DNA of 64,000 bases from Hetaerina americana (taxonomy: Eukaryota > Arthropoda > Insecta > Odonata > Calopterygidae), in NCBI GenBank assembly GCA_022747635.1, contig JAKTNV010000004.1, positions 82,496,552 to 82,560,551 of the forward strand, given 5' to 3'. Both the position numbers and the translations under genes were made by a program. Every line of letters starts with the position of its first letter. The stretch's first letter is position 1. Under the pieces are notes generated by a model that made no database searches, had not been told where the DNA came from, and saw only the letters and a list, made by a program, of their open reading frames with translations. Of this stretch, positions 1-10,706 are shown one piece after another.

Positions 1-531
1 TCGCAACAGGCATAGAGTCACTCACTCAAGACACACGCACAGGAAGCCCATTATGACACGAACAGAAAGACACATCTCACACGCAGGAAGATTTAAGTTG
101 GGGACCCATGCACTCTTCACTTCAACTGTCTTTTCTTCTCTCTCTCGCCCTTAGAAGAAGTGATCTCACAAGTAAAACCTTCGCGAGCGGACGCGTTAAC
201 GTGCAAAACAAGAGTAGATACCAGTCGAGACGATATTTTTTTCCCCGTGAACTTTCTCACATTTATCGATTCCCACCTCTTGGTTTGTTTTTCTCACGTA
301 ACGGCGGCAACATACAAAAAAACAGGTTTTCTTTAAAACACTCCCAACCAGGAAGATATTGCGGATAGTCGAGAATTAAAAACACAGTTGACAAACGATG
401 ACGACGAGACGAACGGCAATAATATACTGGGCATAAGTAAAAAACAGTGTCGTCGCCCAACCGCGACAATGCTTCAATCCCCAAACACGGTCTCCCTTGA
501 TATGAGGTGATATGGGGACAGCGAAGCAACG

Positions 532-541
532 GCGCATGCGG
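532..541. promoter_or_regulatory. NRF1/erect-wing-like site
   Basis: GCGCATGCGG matches 9 of 10 bases of the palindromic NRF1 (insect erect wing) core GCGCATGCGC. It lies 54 bases from an X-box-like motif in the same GC-rich patch. Function is inferred from motif and clustering only. Confidence 0.3.
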
Positions 542-594
542 CTCTGCTGAGGGAATGGAATGGGCTAAAGGGGGGGATTGGAAGGAGGAGGCAC

Positions 595-608
595 GGTCGC
601 TAGGCAAC
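595..608 (-). promoter_or_regulatory. RFX X-box-like site
   Basis: Read on the minus strand this is GTTGCCTAGCGACC, which fits the two half-sites of the RFX X-box (GTTGCC, 2-base spacer, RGNAAC-like second half with one or two mismatches). X-boxes in animals mark promoters of ciliary genes. No ciliary coding exon is visible nearby, so this is only a candidate. Confidence 0.3.
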
Positions 609-769
609 AGAACGTATATGCGGGGCGGATGGGAGGGAGGGTTGGAGGGGAGTGAGGGCTCTGGGGGGAGGGGGTGAGCTGGTTAGGCAGGTTTTCCCTT
701 TAAAACCTGGCACATATGCCTTCGCACTAACTTAGGGGCGAGTCTGCGTCGAGCAAGAGAGGGGCTCCT

Positions 770-832
770 ACTGTATATAGGCTCGCTCTTCGATGGCAAG
801 CAGATTGCTCTCGGAAGCTCTCGAGGGTAGGT
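770..832 (+). promoter_or_regulatory. possible TATA box and first-exon donor
   Basis: TATATAG occurs at about 774-780, and a donor-like GGGTAGGT follows at about 825-832 after a CpG-containing stretch. Together they could be a core promoter and short first exon on the plus strand. Neither element is strong alone and no acceptor was linked to it. Confidence 0.15.
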
Positions 833-999
833 TGGAGGCGTTTCTGTAACACGGTAAACTAATGTTGGTCTAGAGAGAATGCAATTACACTTGCACTATA
901 CTCGTAAGTACATTCTGTCGGAGTTACGAAGGTTGAGAAAACAATATCCCAAAGATGATGCACATAGCAGGGTCCGCTTATGACATTGTATAAATAAAA

Positions 1000-1040
1000 A
1001 CCGACCGACTGGTGGTCGAAACGTACTTATTTTTCCACAC
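1000..1040 (+). repeat. possible PLE-type 3' end remnant
   Basis: A short hairpin (GACC ... GGTC, about 1003-1015) is followed directly by GAAACG and then a T-rich run with TCCACACC. This order of stem, GAAAC and AT-rich tail is the one seen in the Penelope-type ends elsewhere in the window, but the upstream CUGANGA part is not present. It is a weak resemblance. Confidence 0.2.
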
Positions 1041-1049
1041 CAATCCTGT

Positions 1050-2340
1050 CTTTTTTAACCCTTTATGCCATCGCAGGTCGTCAATATTCTAGAATTGGTA
1101 AAAGTTTCATTTTATCACTGGAAAATCTTGTATTTATTCACGTTGACTCACATTTTTATCGGGGATTGTAAACGTAACTCAGACAATTGCAGGGAAACCG
1201 CGGATGAAAAGAAAGTATACTTTTTTTCCAACTTTCCTCGTCCGCTACCGATGGTCGCTGACCCTGCGTTTCCTGGCCTTCAACACCTGTAAGCAGCACA
1301 GAACCCTGAGCCTCCTCTGGCGTCCCATATGAGTCGCCAGGGTGCAGGGGAAGGGTATGCGAGAGATTAATATAGCCTATGTCGTCCGTTCAAGGCACCA
1401 AACACAGAAGTCAGAATCTCTGGAAGAAACCGACCAGGAACTAACTCTGCGGCTGTTGATGTCGACTTTTCAGAGGGAGGAGAGTGATGTCTCTTTTTCC
1501 TTTCCTCTGTGCCAGAATCTCAGGAGACGGAGAGAGACAAAGATTCCGAATTTCGGCGTTCCCTTCCTTCCGGGAGGCTGCCCACCGACGACTTCTTCGG
1601 CAGCTCACTGAAAGTGACGGTCTTCCGCGACAGGAATACCGTTTTAGTTCCCTGTCTACGACGACGGAGGAAGGTGTTGAAGAAGCGAAGTAGTGAGGGC
1701 ACTCGAAATTCTCACGAACGAACTCTTCGATTCGCGATAGTCTGAATGCTTTATCGCGTTTGGCCTTTCCTTTACTGTTACCGACACCAACGATGCACAA
1801 CAACGATGATGACTGACCACAATGCTCACCACGCTTTATGCTGCGCAGTCGGTCCGCTAAGCTTGTTGTTATTGCGTTTTACAGTTTGATGTCAAGGGAT
1901 GCTTCAAAATGAATTTTTTTTTCACGGAACGGATGAACTGAGAGGATGGGGAACGAACTAGACCTTCTCGATCACTTAGGTACGGGCTAGAAACGTCGTC
2001 CTTTCAAAGGAACGAGAAAAGTTTACTTCCTAACAGTGTGTGCTCCCGACCTTCTACGCCGGGGCTTAGGACGTCACGGGGCAAATTCTATGGGCACCGA
2101 ACTGAACGGGAACAGCATACGCACGATGTGAAGCAGAGACAGTTTTCTTCCCTTCTCCAGAATCTTCTTTTGAGGAACTGTCTTCCTTGATGGCGGGAGC
2201 AACTTTGCCGATAAGAAATCAAAGTCACACACTCAGGAGACCTCTCGTCGACGAGGCGAAATAATCTATTCTTTCTCTTCCGTATCAGTTTGGAGGAAAA
2301 AAAAGATCCAGATCTCTGGGATGATCCCGCCGATAGCTCG
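1050..2340. other. no recognised features
   Basis: Moderately GC-rich unique-looking sequence. Overlapping open frames on both strands at 1340-1800 are basic and serine/arginine-rich with no family signature, and none has a supported start or splice context. I see no repeat family member here. Confidence 0.4.
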
Positions 2341-2700
2341 ATTCAACTACTCGTGCAGACACTTCTTGTCCCAGTGGTTGCTAACAAAATGCAGTTATTG
2401 CTTGTTGAAAAAAAAGAGCGACGATGATTGATCGCCGCGGCGACGCACAGGACGGCCGCCTGTTGCCTGGTTATACGCCGCCGACTCTCTGACTCTGGGG
2501 GGAGATGGAGATGGGATTCGCGCGCGTCGACGCGGTTTAGAGGGGGCCCAGGGGTGTTGGAGGGCGAGGATAGGGATTCTTTGGTCCACGCCCCCGCAGC
2601 GCGCATGCGCTCCATCTTCTATTTTTTTGCCAGGACGTAAATACCTCGCGTGGATATGCGAATGTCCTCCGACCAACGTCAGCCTCACTTCCGCCGAACC
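2340..2700. promoter_or_regulatory. CpG-rich island, candidate promoter
   Basis: A sharply GC- and CpG-rich block in an AT-rich window, with runs such as CGCGCGCGTCGACGCGG and a perfect NRF1 palindrome GCGCATGCGC at 2601-2610, followed by TCCATCTT. This composition is typical of an animal housekeeping-type promoter. Several overlapping open frames cross it on both strands, as expected by chance in GC-rich DNA, and none is recognisable. Direction of transcription cannot be decided. Confidence 0.35.
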
Positions 2701-3532
2701 GTCTTGCGAATGCGTTTATATAAATGTTCATGCATGCAATATGCGTGCATTTATTCGTCCGAGTGCATGCGAAAACCAAAATACAAAATCGAGGTGGCGT
2801 CACGTTTGACAAACCACTGGGTCACCCTTCTCTGAATTTGACGAATTTACATCCGTGTGTTATTCACAACTTGAGTCTTCCTTGTCTGCGTCTATCAACT
2901 TTTGCATTTGATAATATGGCAGCATGGTGGCCAGATGTATTCTATTCCAGGATTCAGTGCCTCATTCACTGAGTTAAATTGATTAAATAACCCTTTATAA
3001 AATACAAAATGGGGTACCTACAATACAACTCTTCAGTGCTAATGACAAACATCCAATTATTAGTTTTATGTATGAATAAATATTGAATGTCGCGTTTTCT
3101 GTGAGAAAGGTGACCAGACACCCAATACATCAATAATGACAAGACGATGAGCTAAAGACGCGACAATCATAGTCATTCTGAAACTTTGAGCGAGTATCGA
3201 AACCCACAGGTGGCAATACAAATGAATCTTACAATGATGTTACGATTTGAGCGATGTAAGAAAAATATCCTCGTCATAACTTTTGTTTAGGGAAAGCACT
3301 GTTGTCCCAAAGGAAAATATGGATACCCATAAATCTCCCTGTAGTTTCCCAAAATAAGTTTTTAATCTGATCACCCAAAACAACTTTTGGACATTGATGC
3401 CGAATGAATATAATTGTTGTTTATTTCAAATATTCTTTTTTTGGTATAACTCTGATTATTTCAACGTTCAGGATACCAAACGCACAGGCGAACTCCAGGG
3501 GATGACCTCTTGAAAGGCGTTAGTCGGGACAG
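2701..3532. other. no recognised features
   Basis: AT-rich sequence without a recognisable gene or repeat; it ends at the direct repeat that flanks the foldback element. Confidence 0.4.
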
Positions 3533-4612
3533 TAAGAATGTGTTATAATGGGAAGAGTTCACCCCAGCCGTACTCTTATAAATGGGCAAAGGATGAGTGG
3601 GGGATATTGGAGAAAATAGAAACAGTAAATCGATAAAAATTATAAAATTAAATAATTAACTGAAAATAAGACTAACAATAAATATAGTAAAAAACTGAAA
3701 ATAATTGAAATGTTTAAATACCGCAAACGGTTAGAACAATGAAATGGAGGGGGGGGGGAAATATTAATTTTTTGAATGCTAAAAAAGTGAAAATTAATCA
3801 CGCATTCTCTAGCTTGGATGTACTATGCAGCAGTGATCCTTGCTAGTCGCATACACTCTCACTCTATCAGGGCTTACGAGAGGTTTCCCTCTGCGTCAGG
3901 GGCCCACCAATCACACGTATAAGCCCTGATAGAGTGAGAGTGTATGCGACTAGCAAGGATCACTGCTGCATAGTACATCCAAGCTAGAGAGTGCGTGATT
4001 ATTTTGCCTTTATTACGATTTTTCGTATTATACGTGTGACTGACGGGCCACTGGCGCAGAGGGAACCTCTCCTAAGCCCTGATTGAAGGTGAGTGCCTGT
4101 GACTAGCAAGGATCAATGCTATATAGTACATCCGAGCTAGAGAGCGCGTGATCATTTTTCGTTTATTATATTTCTTAATTTTATTTCAATACGTGTGATT
4201 GGTGGGCCCCTGACGCAGAGGGAAACCTCTCGTAAGCCCTGATAGAGTGAGAGTGTATGCGACTAGCAAGGATCACTGCTGCATAGTACATCCAAGCTAG
4301 AGAATGCGTGATTAATTTTCACTTTTTTAGCATTCAAAAAATTAATATTTCCCCCCCCCCCCTCCATTTCATTGTTCTAACCGTTTGCGGTATTTAAACA
4401 TTTCAATTATTTTCAGTTTTTTACTATATTTATTGTTAGTCTTATTTTCAGTTAATTATTTAATTTTATAATTTTTATCGATTTACTGTTTCTATTTTCT
4501 CCAATATCCCCCACTCATCCTTTGCCCATTTATAAGAGTACGGCTGGGGTGAACTCTTCCCATTATATTTATACGGCCGTAGTTACCGTTCGCTTTGTAT
4601 AAGAATGTGTTA
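3533..4612 (+). mobile_element. 1-kb foldback element with inner tandem units
   Basis: Two near-identical inverted arms (3544-3920 and 4189-4567, about 378 bases each) enclose a spacer. The arms share every landmark in mirror order, including a G10 run at 3749-3758 and a C12 run at 4351-4362. Starting at AAGCCCTGAT, a unit repeats in direct orientation at 3921, 4074 and 4233 (spacing 153 and 159 bases); the last copy lies in the right arm and its mirror is in the left arm. A 13-base direct repeat TAAGAATGTGTTA flanks the whole at 3533-3545 and 4600-4612, consistent with a target duplication. About 32 bases on the right (4568-4599) lie outside the palindrome. It encodes no protein, so it is non-autonomous. 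It could be a Foldback-type DNA element or a PLE-type inverted insertion; no hammerhead core was found in it. Confidence 0.8.
3921..4311 (+). repeat. tandem ~155-bp units inside foldback
   Basis: Three successive copies begin with AAGCCCTGAT at 3921, 4074 and 4233. Units 1 and 3 are nearly identical over about 75 bases (through the stretch ending near GCGTGATTA), while unit 2 is diverged, for example TGATTGAAGG in place of TGATAGAGTG. Each unit ends with a stretch like GCAGAGGGAAACCTCTC, which is itself a small hairpin. Confidence 0.8.
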
Positions 4613-4724
4613 CTTCGGTCTTCTCAATACTCGATCATGCAAAATATTTTTTTTCAATCTTCAATATCTGCGCTTTGATTTAAGTATTTCCTCTAGCACT
4701 TGTTTAGGTCCACAGTATGTATTC

Positions 4725-5012
4725 CCTCCCCGGACTACAACCTTGACGTAGTGGAAGGGCTTGTGCGTTCCGATGACCCCTAGAGCTGTGCTGGCGGGAG
4801 TAATAATAATTGCTCCTGGTAGGGTGACCCATGCCAGATAGGTTGAAGGTTAGGAGCCAGACGAAAGGTAGTCCACGCAGCGTCTGTTCCTCAGTGAGGC
4901 GGCTGCAATGGCGTCTGACCCCAGTGGGGCGGCCAGTAAGTGATGGTGTCACGTTAAAAACACTATTGAGGAAGGCAACGGGAAGCCACCTCAATTATCA
5001 TTCCCAAGATTT
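4725..5012 (+). mobile_element. non-LTR retrotransposon 5' end-like fragment
   Basis: The block with GTGGAAGGGCTTGTGCG, GGGTGACCCATGCC, AGACGAAAGGTAGTCC and GAGGAAGGCAACGGGAAGCC has the form of the conserved 5' leader found before ORF1/endonuclease in many arthropod LINEs. This is recognition from memory of the family, not a computed match. No endonuclease follows; instead the next LINE piece (5180-5560) runs on the opposite strand, so this is a rearranged or chimeric locus. Confidence 0.45.
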
Positions 5013-5179
5013 AAATGATGGACAATACAATATGTATTACCTAAATTTCAGTTTTACAGCTGAGATACGATACATAAAACCATTGAAACTGAATTTAAGG
5101 CGGGCCAGTGTTTCCCTAACTTAAGATTCCTTTTTCTTTGTGGTGGTCTTCCATTTAGCTGTGTGGTTTCGGATGGGCA

Positions 5180-5560
5180 CGTAGTCAATTCCTTACTACT
5201 TTGACCATTTTGGTCCATAACACATCCAATATAGATAACCTATTACCCTACTCAAGTTTATGACCTCCTATTTCGACTATTTAACTTCTGCCTCACCGAT
5301 TTCTTTCCCGTCTCTCGAAAACCTCGATACTTCTGCTTTGTTTGCATTAATTCTCGTTCTATAACTATTGCACTGGACTTCTAATAAGCTCAGCAATGGT
5401 TGTACGAATAATCTATTGGCTGACTGGCAAACTAAAGATTGATCATCCACAAACCTAACCGTTTTCATGGATTCCCCACCGACTTTCATTCCTAACACCA
5501 TTTCTTCCCTTAATTTGTCCTTTGTACTTGCCTCTCGGTCTTCCATGCGGAATATCCCCT
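5180..5560 (-). pseudogene. LINE B reverse transcriptase fragment
   Basis: Translated on the minus strand, the piece shows the RT catalytic-box context RFVDDQSLVCQSANRL, then a helix rich in E, C and Y (SLLEVQCNSYRTRINANKAEV), matching the intact order seen at 49204-50001 (FVDDQALVC, LLSELEIQCDRYGMRIN). RT copies RNA into DNA at the insertion site for target-primed retrotransposition. Frame breaks occur downstream of the 89-residue open stretch, so it is dead. Start is not a true initiation codon; the family ORF is far longer. Confidence 0.75.
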
Positions 5561-5769
5561 TCTATTATGTTTATAAATGTTCAATTCTTCCTTCAATCAT
5601 GTCCTATCCATCTTGTTCTTCTTTGCCTTACTGTTCCCCACATGTCTCCCTCTTCTGGGCTTCTATATACTTTCTCGATCCTCACATTGTCCATTTAATC
5701 TTTTTTCAATATTTCAATCTCCCTAAGCACTACATTTCAGAGGCTTCTATTCTTCGCTAGACCACTTTT

Positions 5770-6150
5770 CCAATGTTCCACGTCTGTGATCCGTAGAACT
5801 TCACAGGAACATTTTGACGAACTGCGTCCTTGCTTGCAACCTCAGTTTTTTGAACAGAGTAGTGGCCTCATCTTGAAGAACTTCTTCTTAGCTTGCGCTA
5901 TTCTTCGTTTGAACGCGTCTATCGAACGACTTCCCTCCAAAATTACACTGATGATAAGGTAGACGGATTCCACTCGCTTTAGTATTAATCCTCGAATTGG
6001 GATATCTGCCTTAAGTTTCTATCTTCCTCTCGCAAGGAGTTTACATTTCTTCTTGTTGATGCTCCGATTATATTCCCATGGTACTTGGTCCATAGCATTC
6101 GGTATAACTTGCAATTCCTTTCGCATTTCTTCTATTAGACGTCGATATTT
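5770..6150 (-). pseudogene. LINE reverse transcriptase C-terminal remnant
   Basis: The minus-strand translation includes LKRVESVYLI, RSIDAFKRRIAQAKKKFFKMRPLL, interrupted by stops. This is the part just after the RT fingers/palm in RTE/L1-like LINEs (usual form: YLGS, then RIAQAK-AF-K). It belongs to a different, more decayed family than LINE B. Too broken to give exact ends. Confidence 0.5.
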
Positions 6151-6327
6151 CTAAAATGTGTTTGGTAGTGTGTTAGAATTTGAGATAATTGTGCTTTTTA
6201 AAAAATACGGCCTAAAGCTTTAAGAGGGCATAATTCGTAACTCAAGGATGTAATTGTTTTACTATCAGGCCGACTCACTTTGGTCAACTGACTCCTCATC
6301 ATCCCAAAACTTCCAAGTGTAAAATGA

Positions 6328-6500
6328 CGCCTCGATAGCTTAACTAGCTAAAGCACTCGGCCGGAAAACGAGGGATCAAGGTTCGAATCAAGGCTAATGA
6401 TTTTTACACTGAAATTGTTGCATTGAAATGCATATTAGGGGATGAATCCGTTAAAAGTTACTGTTGCGGCATCTTCCGTAGTTTCTCGGGATCCTCTATA
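6328..6500 (+). repeat. tRNA-derived SINE, family 2
   Basis: The head has pol III internal-promoter elements: an A-box-like TAGCTTAACTAGC and a B-box-like GGTTCGAATCAAG, spaced as in a tRNA, but the acceptor stem is not paired and the sequence runs on into an unrelated body. Similar heads occur at 57035-57204 (minus) and 58291-58510 (plus). It is a SINE rather than a functional tRNA. Confidence 0.65.
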
Positions 6501-6985
6501 TGACACTGGCGTTCAACCCAGCCACTTCGAAACTTTAAAATAAACGCTCATGACAACCAACGGTTCTCTTTGAGACCGACTTGCTTCCACGGGCGGAAAT
6601 GCTCCTTATCGGAGATAAAAGTCCCGGCGACTATTTTCCTCAGAAGACCTCTCCGCCATAATCTGCATTCTTGTTTTAGCTACGGAGTTTTCTGCGCTGA
6701 GAGTACTTTGCCCTGGCTCACGCTCTGCGTAGAATAATAATCGGCACATGGACGCGGCATGGGCAAAGGGTGCCTGAGAAGTATTCCTCATTTGAGTCAC
6801 CGCAGGCTGAACAGGGCTAAAGGGGCAACTGACAGGACAGAGTTCGGAAACAGGGGCCTGACATGCCCTTCATGCGGGGATGGGAGCGTTCTTCTTAGAG
6901 AAAACTAATTCTTAATGAGTCAACATGCCTAACAAAATCCCTCGCCACTCTGGTTCTCTAGACAGGGATTGCTTACAGATTTCTG

Positions 6986-7082
6986 TGGCGGGGGGTGTTG
7001 ACCTAACGCAAAGACCTTAATAGATACATCTACACAATACCCCGCGGCTAGCGGGATATTGTGTTGATGTAGATGTATCTAT
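6986..7082. repeat. hairpin of LINE A 3' ends
   Basis: Arms 7020-7045 and 7051-7082 are near-perfect inverted copies around GGCTA. Each arm reads outward as the LINE A 3' terminus (CGGGGTATT ... TAGATGTAG). A further LINE A-like piece, GTGGCGGGGGGTGTTGACC, precedes it. Thus two 3' ends lie head-to-head, the same geometry as the larger palindromes in this window. Confidence 0.7.
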
Positions 7083-7089
7083 GTCGACC

Positions 7090-9060
7090 GATTTCCTTGC
7101 TCGGCGACATGCCGTGAAACTACGAGTATTTAGCACATGGGATTTTCACGATCTCGGTCCGATAGCGAACTATATCGTGTTCAACGAATTGGCGAAACAT
7201 TTCAAAATCGATTTTATGATAAAATTAGCATTTGTAGCGTAATTAGATCCACAAAAATACTAAATCGGACGTCATTCGCGAACGGTAAGTTAAATTATAG
7301 TTTGCAAGCCCTAGTTTTAAAACGTCTTGTGAAATTGAAGGTGCACTTCCAACTAAAGTCAATACTAATCAGTTTCATAGCCACTGGTTGAGTACAAAAA
7401 TGACTGCTAAAATGCTAGCTAATTTAAATAAGGAATTAACTGCGGCTATCACGTTCCCAATTACAAAATATCAACGGGATTATTTGTTTACCAAATACGT
7501 CTCGTTGATAACCTCCCGGTCGAGTTATTTTCTACGGTACCTAACAATTGACTTGAACGGCATATTATGAAACTGGTCCGAATCAATTTGTATGAATTAG
7601 AAGGCCTCTTTTGGAATGAATTTTAAAATGTGTCACTGAACCCGTATCATAAAGCTGGGGGAGATGCTTGAAAAAAGATCAGATCATCAACTATGGAAAG
7701 TACGCGTTACAAATTTTATATTTTCCACGATGGCTAAGTGATCATATAATATTTTCCAACAGTGACGTTTAGAAAACAATTTTTTATGTTGTGTTGCCTA
7801 GTTTATAGCAGTTATTCTAATCCCAATCTTTATTAGATCTTAATTTGCTGTAATCCTTAATATAAAATCGGATCGCTAGCGTAGTCTTTTGTTCACCCTC
7901 CGGCGTTTTGATTGTTCAATAGACCGTCGAAATCAGCGCATGAAAACCGGACCTCATGGAACACCCGCGAACACTTCATTCAAATTGTAATTTTAAGTTT
8001 CTTATTCTTCTTGAAGATGGAGAATTTCTGTACTAAAGTGAATCTTGTTTTCTTACGTTGATTTCGGCCACAGAGAATGACGTGTACAGTAGTTTGATAA
8101 TTAGCTCCCTGTTTCTATTATATATTTTAATGTATATGTGAATCTCTGCAAGTTCACTGGCCAGGTGAGTGGCAGGGGGTCTATCCACGCCAGACATGCA
8201 CAGTACGCGAAGAGATTCAGTCACCTGTCGTACCCACATGCAAGTCGTGTCTACAAGCAAACATCTGTATTATCAGTCAGCGTAAAATGACGTGCGTCAT
8301 ATTAGCAGAGTGTTTTAGAGAAGAAAGGAGGTATTTAAAAAGAAATATTCTCGAAAACCCTCTGATTCTTCATGACTAATCTCCGTAATGATAGATCATG
8401 GCACCAATATACCAACCAACTGTTTATCTAGTGACCTAGAGACATAAGTTTACTAAATTTATCAAGAAGGTGGCCCAGGTTAAGACATACTCGATAGCGA
8501 ATATGAGGGAAATACACTTCAGCATCAAATATATTTAAATACTCTTTCTTTCTTGGCAAAATTTTTGTTCATCAAAAAAGAAACGTTAAAGCACTTCAAA
8601 TTTGTAATAAAAAATGATGAGTAACCTAACATACCTATTGTGAAGACATGAAATTTACCCGCAGTTCGGTAACGCAGCAAAATCTCTGCTTCATGTCCTC
8701 GTAGTGGCTCGAAGGGACAGCCAAAAAGTAATTACATCAACTTCTGTGGCTTTGTTATTTTCCCCTCAACCATTCCCTCGGACACTTTTGTTCAAGACTT
8801 GGATAAATCAATATGTACCGTAATAACATTGCTTGTATTTTCACTGTATTCTTCCTTTTTATTATTATTGTACCCTTCCTATACATTCACAATAAACCTC
8901 CAAAACTCTTTTGAACACAATTAAAATCTGATTATCCAACTTATTCACAACATTTCTCGATTACACAAATCTTGGAAGGAAGCCTGTTTTCTTCTTTCTT
9001 CATTCTCTCTCATCCAGGTCCCTCGCCCATAAACAGAAATGGTTTCTTTTATTTTTTTAG
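7090..9060. other. no recognised features
   Basis: AT-rich sequence with only short chance open frames. I see no repeat family, RNA gene or exon that I can support. Confidence 0.4.
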
Positions 9061-9061
9061 T

Positions 9062-9160
9062 TCCCTGGAAGCCACCGCTAGGGTGTGTGGCAGTGAGTGA
9101 ATACACACCAGACTAATTTTGGGAACCATGGAATAATAAAAACCTTGCCCTTTATTTTTT
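9062..9160 (-). repeat. LINE A-like 3' end fragment
   Basis: GAAGCCACCGCTAGGGTGTG followed by GTGGCAG and a stretch with ACACACCAGACTAATTTT is the reverse complement of the 3' region seen at 47440-47515. It is a short 3' UTR piece of the CR1-like LINE A subfamily. Confidence 0.55.
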
Positions 9161-10300
9161 CATTGCTAATTCCCATATTATATTCCTCCCCCCCCCCACC
9201 ATGCCTTTCATAACTTCCCCTTTTAAAATATTCAATTATATTAATGCTATAATGAGATAATTCGCAAATCTTAGAATGCCGTTCACAGTCCCAGATAAAT
9301 ATTCATACTTACGCTTATTCCTTGAAGTGCCTTTTGAATTTCATCTTGGATACATAGGTTGAAAAGGAAGTGAAGATTTTGCTTTTCGTTACATAAAATA
9401 AAAACAACCAAAATATTTTGAAAAGAAATTTATTCATCAAAAGTATTAAAAGCTCGTGCAAACACGACAAAAGCATTTCTAAATTTTATTTCTCGCAAAA
9501 TAGAAAAAAACTAAAGAATTAGGTTTAAAATCGGCGAGGGTAGAGCGCTCACATGGAGGAGAACCCTATGTAAATACATGTAATGGAAAACGAAATAGCC
9601 TAGACCGTTAACTTGATTGGCACTAGGTTTGTTTAAAGAGGGAGGTAAAAAAAAGGCACAAGTAAGGGGAAGATAGGAAACACACACTAGGTCACATGGG
9701 TTTGTTTGGGTAATAGTGACCCACGTGTACCTCAATCACACACAAACAAGGCAAAATTAATAAGTAAGGAAACAAACTTACAACCTCTCGATCACTATGG
9801 TGTGTTATGGAATAACAGTCACTCTCGCCAATCGCATTCACACACACACTCGAGGTTTGGAAGGATATCTCCTATGCCAGGGACCAGTAAATCACACAGA
9901 TGAAAACGAAAATACTAAGGAAGGTAGTAGATAGCGGGAGTAGGTAAGTGCCTTGAATTTACATACATGTATGTCGTGTTAGAGCTAGACGTTACAACTG
10001 TGTAAAAATTTTGATAGTTATTATGTGTAAAATATTAAATTAAATAAAGAAAATGACTAATTTACAAGTGCCAAAAGAGATACTTTTTTTGTGGGAAAAC
10101 CTTAAGGATTTTGAAGCGTTATCCTATAGAAAAAACCCACTGCAGGAAAACACCCACATAGGAAGAGGGGTGTGAAAAACCTGCGTAAACCCTACTGAGA
10201 CATATCTAATTGGTGAATAATTATTATTAATAAACCTGATAATGGCGCTGTAACGTCTACATTGGTTGTGATTGATGAAAAAAAGAGTTTGGATGAATAC
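9161..10300. other. no recognised features
   Basis: AT-rich sequence with a C10 run near 9188. Nothing further can be supported. Confidence 0.4.
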
Positions 10301-10706
10301 GAATATTATTCTTTCTTGATATTAATTAATTCAAAAAAACTGGTAATCCCCATTTGATGAAGTTGAAAATTGTGTGAACATATCTTTCGATAATTCCCCA
10401 TTTCGTTCGATCCCAATTTTTCGAGGACATCTTGAGGACGTGTGCGGAATTGAAGTGGGCTGCTAATTGTAGTGCCTGTTGTGGTGCTGTGCTTGTCAGG
10501 GGCGCCAAAGAAATGTGCCGTTGTACAATAGTGCAGAGGTTGTACATCCAAAACTACCTAATCGATTGGTGTCCATCAATAACATGTCCAGGCCTATCAA
10601 TCCGATCCAAAAGTAGAAGGAATGGAAGAAGAAGACTAAAGTCAAAAAGAATGAAGGATGTGAAAGAAATCATATGGCGGTAATTCATTTCCACCACATT
10701 GTCTGT

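Larger units (their letters stand above)
1..990. other. unique sequence with GC-rich promoter-like patch
   Basis: No coding region can be supported here; the open frames are short and show no recognisable family. From about 480 to 850 the sequence becomes G- and CpG-rich, unlike the AT-rich bulk of the window, and holds an NRF1-like site, an X-box-like site and a TATA-like stretch (separate entries). This could be the 5' region of a host gene, but no downstream coding exon was found. Confidence 0.4.

Noticed and set aside
263..607. 114-codon minus-strand frame in the GC patch
   Set aside because: Overlaps a promoter-like region and a plus-strand frame; no family signature.
3921..4311. CRISPR-like or retrozyme array
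   Set aside because: Only three long units inside a foldback element, with no spacers of even size and no hammerhead core found in either strand.
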